Assembly (NCBI RefSeq): GCF_000276665.1
Contig: NW_004955423.1
Span: 7,455,574-7,519,573, forward strand
From: Chinchilla lanigera
Lineage: Eukaryota > Chordata > Mammalia > Rodentia > Chinchillidae
Length of the DNA: 64,000 nucleotides
Direction: 5' to 3'
Part shown: positions 49,301 to 56,169 of the stretch, piece after piece
How positions within the stretch are numbered: position 1 is the stretch's first letter
How the letters are laid out: each line of letters starts with the position of its first letter
The notes under the pieces: generated by a model
Seen by the model: only the letters and a program-made list of their open reading frames with translations
Database searches by the model: none
What the model was told of the DNA's origin: nothing
Translations under genes and position numbers: made by a program

Positions 49301-52300
49301 TGGAAGACCAGAAGTCTGATAGAAATCCTGATGGTAAAGACCAGGCTTGGGAGGCTTCTGCTGGGAAGAAGTACTGTATTGGGTGCTGGACTCCAGATGA
49401 TGTATGTTATGGCTTGGCAGAAAGTTTGTCTGCATTTTGCTCATGTGCAGAGACTTTGCCTGAGACTGAGATTAAAGTTGGCAGACTAATTAATCTGGCA
49501 GAACTTTCAAGGCAGTTGAATGTTGAGGCTGTGGCATGGCTATTGTTGAAGGCTTTTAGCCAGAACTATGTTGAGAATCAAGAGCAAGAGCCCAGCAGAA
49601 TGACTTAAAATGTTAGTTTGGTCAGATGGAAACCTCCAGTAAAGCTGTGAACTACAAAGATAGAGTTGAGATCTCCATTGCTGAGAAGGAGCAGAAGAAT
49701 AGAAAAGATGGCCTGAGAGCATCATAAGCAGCAAGTCTCCACCCTTTGCAGCCTCAAAACTGCAGCAGTGAAAGACTTTGCTTTAAGGAGAAAGCCACAG
49801 AGTATCACATTCCAGAATGGTGACAGCTGAACCATGTTCTAGAATGACAGCAGCATAGAAAATTTGTTCCTCAGAACTGGATTCAGAGTGCCCAGCAATC
49901 CAGGCACTTGACTTCTACAGCCAAGTGAGAAGAAAGCCTGGCTCCTGCTCCAGGTGGCAGCAGACCTTGGCATCATCCACAAGGTGCTGGTTTTATTTTA
50001 TTTTATTTTTTGGTACTGGGAATTGAACTCAGGACCTTGCACTAGCCAGGCAGGTGCTGTGCCACTGAGATATATCCCCAACCCAAAATCTATGACTTTT
50101 TTTTGTACCTGGAATCAAACTCAGGACCTTGCGCTTGCTAGGCAGACGCTGTGCTGCAGAGCTAAATCCCCAGCCCTTGGTGCTGGTTCATGTAGAATTC
50201 AAAGGTTCATGTAGAATGCAAAGGTTCTGAGGTCACAAATGTTTCACTTTCATTTTAGAAGGCCTGGGAGGCCAGGGAGTGTGCCCATGAGAGAGCAATG
50301 TGTGAAGCTGTGAGTGATAAGCCTAAAGTGCAGTGGAGACCGCAGAAGTTTGGAAAAGCCAGGAACATGGATCATCTAAGGAAAGTGGCAAGGATTGAGC
50401 AGAGTGGGCCTAAGAGAGAAGCTGTTGGAGATATAACCACCAGAAGTGTCAAAGGGGTGAGGTTGTGCAAGCCCTTTTGAGCTCACAATGTGCCACAGAT
50501 TTCTTCATATGCTGGACATGGAAATATAGGACTTAGTGTTTGCCCTGCTGGATTTTGGACTTGCGTTGGTCCTATTCCTTTACATTGCCCTGTTTGTAAC
50601 TTTTGGAATGAAAATGTTTATTTTGTTCCACTGAATGTTGGAAATGTTTAACTTTTTATTTGTCCAGGGACTTGTAACTAAAGAGTTTGACCTACATCTC
50701 TGAGGAGACTTGGGGCTTCGACTTTTCAGCAATGCTGAAACTGTTAGGACTTTGGAAACTTGCAGATGGACTAAATGCCTTTTGCATAAAGGGATGTGCA
50801 TGAGTTTCTGGGGGGTCAGGAGCAAAACGTTGTGGTTCTAATGTAATATAATGTTGATAGACTTAATACTGGTTCTTAAGGATTGTTAAACCTGTGTTGT
50901 AATGTTCAAGTTGTGAAATGATAAGAATAATGTTTATAATATCTGAAAACTGGTTTAAAGAAATGTCTGTAGTTGCCAAGCTGACAAGGGGTGGATTGTT
51001 ATGGTTGATACGTTGTGTCAACTTGAGGAGTCTAGAAGCTTAACTAAGTAACTCAGCAGTTCTACATCCTGGGGTGAAAAGACATGGCCTTGCTGCTCTA
51101 GGATGTTGTTCATTGTGTCAACCTGAGAAGTTTAAAAGTTCAGCTAAGTGATTCAGAATGGGGCCAGGGTCTGTCCTTTGTAAACATCATCAGCTTGTGG
51201 AAGAGAAAGGCACAGAGGTGATATGGGAATGGGCAGATAGCTGATGTACAACATAATGGAGGAAAAGAGGCTTGCTAGCCCCACGTCCCCTTGTGCTCTT
51301 CTTGCTTTTGCTGTTTTCTGCCGTCTTGGTCTTTTGCCCCTGTGCCATGCTACCCTGTCTTGGAGCCAGCTGATTATGGACTGAAACCTCCACAAACTGT
51401 GAGCTAAATAAACCTTTCCTTCCTTAATTTTGGGCACTAGGTATTTTTGTCCCAGCAATGAAAAAAAAGTAACCAAGACAATAACAAAACATAAAACTAC
51501 AGTACTATACTGTGCAGTAAAATCATCAAAAATTACAGTACTATACTGTAGGAGAAGCCACCATAAAGCTCCAGCGACACTCATGTTCCTGCCACCTACA
51601 TCCAAATGCAGGTCGTAGGTCTGAGTAGGGGGTTGTAAATCTGTACAGTGCACCTCTGTTGTAAGTCTGAACAGTTGTTAAACAGATAGGTCATTAAATG
51701 AAGAATATATGTATTCCTCAAACACACGAAACTCTATCTATCCACAAACCCTGGCACAAATGCCTTTTACTCATTGAATTTAGTATAAAAAATTACTGGT
51801 TGAATCTGTCCTTCTTCTTGGTGTTGGCTTTTATCTATGTCTCTGACAACAATAAATCATTTGTGTAGGTTATACACATAACATAGAGCTGAACTAAGGG
51901 TCCTATTCAACCCTATTCCTTGTCCTAGAATATGGGGTCCAGCAGTCACCAGTAAACTCTATCTTCGTGCTTGTTAAGTGTTTCCAGTAGATGAATAGGG
52001 CAAAGTTAGAAAACATGTTCATATTTAAATCTATAGCTCTGATCCTCCAATTTGAGCCCTACTAAGGGCCCCCAAATCACCACAATAAGCCCTCCACTTT
52101 CTGGGAAAAACTGCAACACATTAGATGGGTCTGTTTAACTCTGCTGGTGTTCTTTCTTCAATACATTTTTCATGGTCCCTTTTGAGGCCCTTCCTTACTG
52201 CTGTTGTGTAATTTAGAACCGCCCAGGTTCAGGTAGAGCTGAGGGTTCTTAACTATTCCATCCCATGAAACTTACCTTCATGTTTTCAGACTTATCCAGA

Positions 52301-55300
52301 ACTAAGCACACAGTTCTTTCACTGATTTTCAGCAACGAGAAAGCGGGCAGAGGAGGTGGTGTCACCATAGGTGTGACGCTTTTAAAATCCTCAGACTCTC
52401 TGATTACCTCCCATGTACTTCTGAAATTGCACTTTAGGTTTTGTAGAGTTGGAGCTTCTTGGTTATGGTTTTTTTCATTACAAAACTCAACAACCTAGAA
52501 TAGAAGGTTGATATGATAAATAGATTTTAACTCTATTTTTTTTTTTTTTTAATACTGTGAATCAAACTCAGGACATTGTGCTTGCCAGGCAGGCACTGTG
52601 CTGGTGAGCTATACCCTTAGCCCCTATAAAAAAATTTTAAAGTACACTTTATCCATTTAAAAATCTAAGTATAAACCTGAAAGACTAGCAATTTGTTATG
52701 CAATTTTATGGCTTACTGAATAAAATATGATTAAATTATTCAGTTGATAGCATAGTAAGGCACGTTTTCAATAATTCTGATAATAATGATAACTATACTG
52801 ACTACTTACTATTGGCTCCCAGCCAATGTTAAAAAACTCTTTATTATTAATATTAATATTTTAAACCTCTTAGGTTACCTAAATAGATATGTTAAAAACA
52901 TGATAATATGACCTTCGATTATAACTTCTGGAAGCAAATATTGACATACTTACAGAATCAATTTTTGGTGTAAACATTATGGATGCCTTTTCTGTTTGAA
53001 CTTTATCAGGAAAGAACTGACAATCTTTTTCATAGAGTTTTGTGGTAGAATCTATTCTGCATCTTCTCGTTATACAGCTACCATCTTGACATTTATAAAC
53101 ACTATTTGTACCAAACATACCTATGGAACACCTGAAAATATGTGACAGTTAATAATTGAGGCAACTGTCATTAACTTAAAAAATCTTTACAAGTTTTACT
53201 CATGATAACACTAATATCAAGGATATTTATTTATTTATTTATTTATTGAGTTAGGCTCTTACAACATGGCCCAGGTTGGCCTTGAGCTCATAATCCTACT
53301 GCCTTAGTCTGCAAGTGCTGGGATTACAGGTATGCAAAGTTTTTTATTCTTATGTGTACTATATACAGTCTATCTTACTAGCAGGTGTTAAAGGTTCCAA
53401 CTACAGCAAATGTTTGGTATTCAAAAAAATTTGCAGAGGGTTTTTTTTTTTGTAGTACTGTAGAAGAAAAGAAAAAAATATTTTTTCAGTACTGGGGATT
53501 GAATCTAGATCCTCGCATTGAGCTACCTTTTAGCCCTTTTTATGTTTTATTTTGTCAGACGGTCTCATGAGGTTGTCCAGGGTGCCCTTTAACTTGCTGT
53601 CCTCCTGCCTCATCCTCCCATGTAGCTGGGATGATAGACATATGTCACCATGCCTGGTGACAGAGGCAAATTTTAAATAAGACCAGATATATACAGTACA
53701 GTAGCTCAATACCCTTCTGGATTAGCTGTTGTTATCTTGTTTACACTAAGGGCTGTAGGGTTGCCTCTTCCAACATCTCTCCTGATGGCCTTATGTTGGT
53801 GCAGGCACTGCAGACATTTGGATGAAGAAATTTTTGAAATCATTTATTCTGGGTACATTGTAAGTTGAAGTGCTCTGTAAATGGGCTATGGCAAGTGTTC
53901 TGTTCATTTAAGTAGCACTTTTGTCCAAAGGAAAATGTGACTGGCAGTAATAAGTAAGGTGCTATCAAGAAGAGCAGTAGTGTAAAGAACAAGGAAGTGT
54001 TTTAGACTTGTTCTTTGCTGCAGGGAATTGGCCGCAGGTGGCAGTGATTATAGTTAGTATGCCAGGATGTGACTACAGCTCATCTTTTTTCATAGGATTC
54101 CAGTTCAAATTCCATGATAATTAGATTTCCTTGTCATTTTGAGAGTCCTCCTAAACACATGTATGCTTTTATTGCTGCAACACGTGGTGAACAGTGATGC
54201 TATTTATATGAAAAATCATGATAAATATTCTGCAGCAGAAATTGGGCAATTAGGGGCAATATGATATAAAAGTGTAATCAACATAGTACTTTAAAAAAAA
54301 ATCCCCTCAAAATGGTGGAATAGAGCAGAGGAATGGCCTTCCTTGAAATCATGTGCCTTTCAGTTTGCACATTAGTGATAATTTCCTTAACCTCAGCAGG
54401 GCATGTTGCTCACTTTTAAATGGATTCCCCTCAACCATTTTGATATGTTGATCTCAGAATTAAGAGTATGGTCTATTATTATTAACTGTGATGCTAGACA
54501 TATGTTTTAAGTCTCCAAGAAGTTGTTATTTGACTTTGTGAAGCTGCTTGATAGCTTAACCAACTCTCATGTAGCAGTACTTAGCCATTATTGTTCGTTC
54601 TTGATGTAATGGGAATAACTTTGTAAGTTTTGTTAAGTCCATCTATGTAGTATACAACTCCAGTCTAAATGATTTTTGGCAGCCATGGTAAACAGGTTTA
54701 AGATACATTAAATTGTCTGTTGAATGCTCTTAAAATTATGTGTATCTTAAGAAGACAATATATTTTTTCTGATGTAGAATCCATTTTCTTCACTGGGACA
54801 AAAATAAATTATTGTCATTTGAAAGAAGTCAAAGGAAGAAAAATAAGACCTGTTACAGATTGAACTTATTTAAAAAATTTAGTCATGCCTTGTTGCTTCA
54901 ATTTTTTTTAATCTGGACATATAGTAAGGCTGATCATTATTGTACTCATCAAACACTCCCCAGCGGAGATGGGCCCACTCGTGGACAAACACTCTACCTG
55001 TGGGGAAACAATTCAAGCAGACAGTCACAATTCAGGGGACAAAATTTATCTGTTTTTAAATATTTTGACAATACTTTTATTCTGTCTCAAATATCAATAT
55101 TTGAAATGACTGCAAGCATCTACATTTTTATAAACAGTATGGTATATTACTTGATAGTACATTATATTATAAAGTACAGTATACTTTTTTTATTCCACAC
55201 ATTAGAGAAACATTTCTAGAGTACTTTCTATGGCCCCCAAATACTAGTTTTTGGGCTATTTAATGTGCTAGCCTTCCAGTTTAGCAACAGTGTTGTTTGT

Positions 55301-56121
55301 ATCATTCATCCTTCCATTTTTCCATTCAGTTTTTTATTTATTATTTTATTCATCCAAATTTTATTGGTCTTTCTTAACTGTGTATGCTTGAATGGATTCC
55401 TTCACCTCTCTGTACCTCAAGTTCCCATCCTAAAATATCTTATCAAGAGAATGGTATTGTCTTCAATGAGCAGTGAAAGTTACAGGAAGGAAATACATAA
55501 AGGGGAGTTTTTACATTAACAACGAAGAGTGAAATCTGTGGAGGAAAAGGAGATGGAGATAGAGAGGTCAGAAGTACAATCCATTCTGCTACAAGGTATG
55601 TTTTTGTGTTACCAGTTCAAACCTAATAGATCTGAAAACAAAATTTTCAGTATTAGGCAGGGTTCATGTTTTACTTTTCTCCCTTTTTACTCACAGTGTT
55701 GTGTTTGCCCAGCAAGGTGAGTATGCCCTTCATTATTACAAATGACCATCTCAAGCTCACCTCCCACCTAGGGAATCAGAAGCTGCACATTAACATTCCT
55801 ACACACACTAAATTATGCTTATGCATGTTCAATTGTAGAAACACTGGCTTATGTTTTCCTAGGCAAAGGCTGCCAAACTATTGGGAATAGAATTATAACC
55901 TTCTATACCAACTACTGTACTAGGAATTTAGTGCATTACAGGAAATTTAAAGCTGTCTGAACCTGTTGCTCTCTTCTTTCAGAGTCCACTTTCAGCTCAC
56001 ACTTGCTTGGTTCTCAGCTGATGGCCAGTTGCTCTACTTTTCATCTTACATGCAGCCTTTGTGATTTAGAGCTCCATTCTTGCATACATTGTCTCAGTTC
56101 CAACCAGCTCTTCTCTTTCTC

Positions 56122-56169
<48 letters not shown>

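Larger units (their letters stand above)
48648..51480 (+). mobile_element. Complete MaLR-type LTR element in intron 6
   Basis: Two similar LTRs (48648-49129 and 50997-51480) flank about 1.87 kb. The LTRs start TGTTATGGTTG and end AACCAAGACA. The 5-bp target duplication ATAAC (48643-48647 and 51481-51485) is exact. A purine-rich tract (acaaggggtgga) directly precedes the right LTR, and the internal region starts with the MaLR-style gaatttagtacctgaggagt. It has no pol; it was presumably mobilised by ERVL-type machinery. It lies antisense to CLCA4. Confidence 0.9.

Noticed and set aside
49162..49608. 148-codon plus-strand frame as a host gene
   Set aside because: It lies wholly inside the MaLR-type element interior and antisense to CLCA4. 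Kept only as a note on that element.
51153..51653. 166-codon minus-strand frame
   Set aside because: It is the antisense of the right MaLR LTR and its flank. The apparent hydrophobic stretches come from AT-rich repeat sequence.
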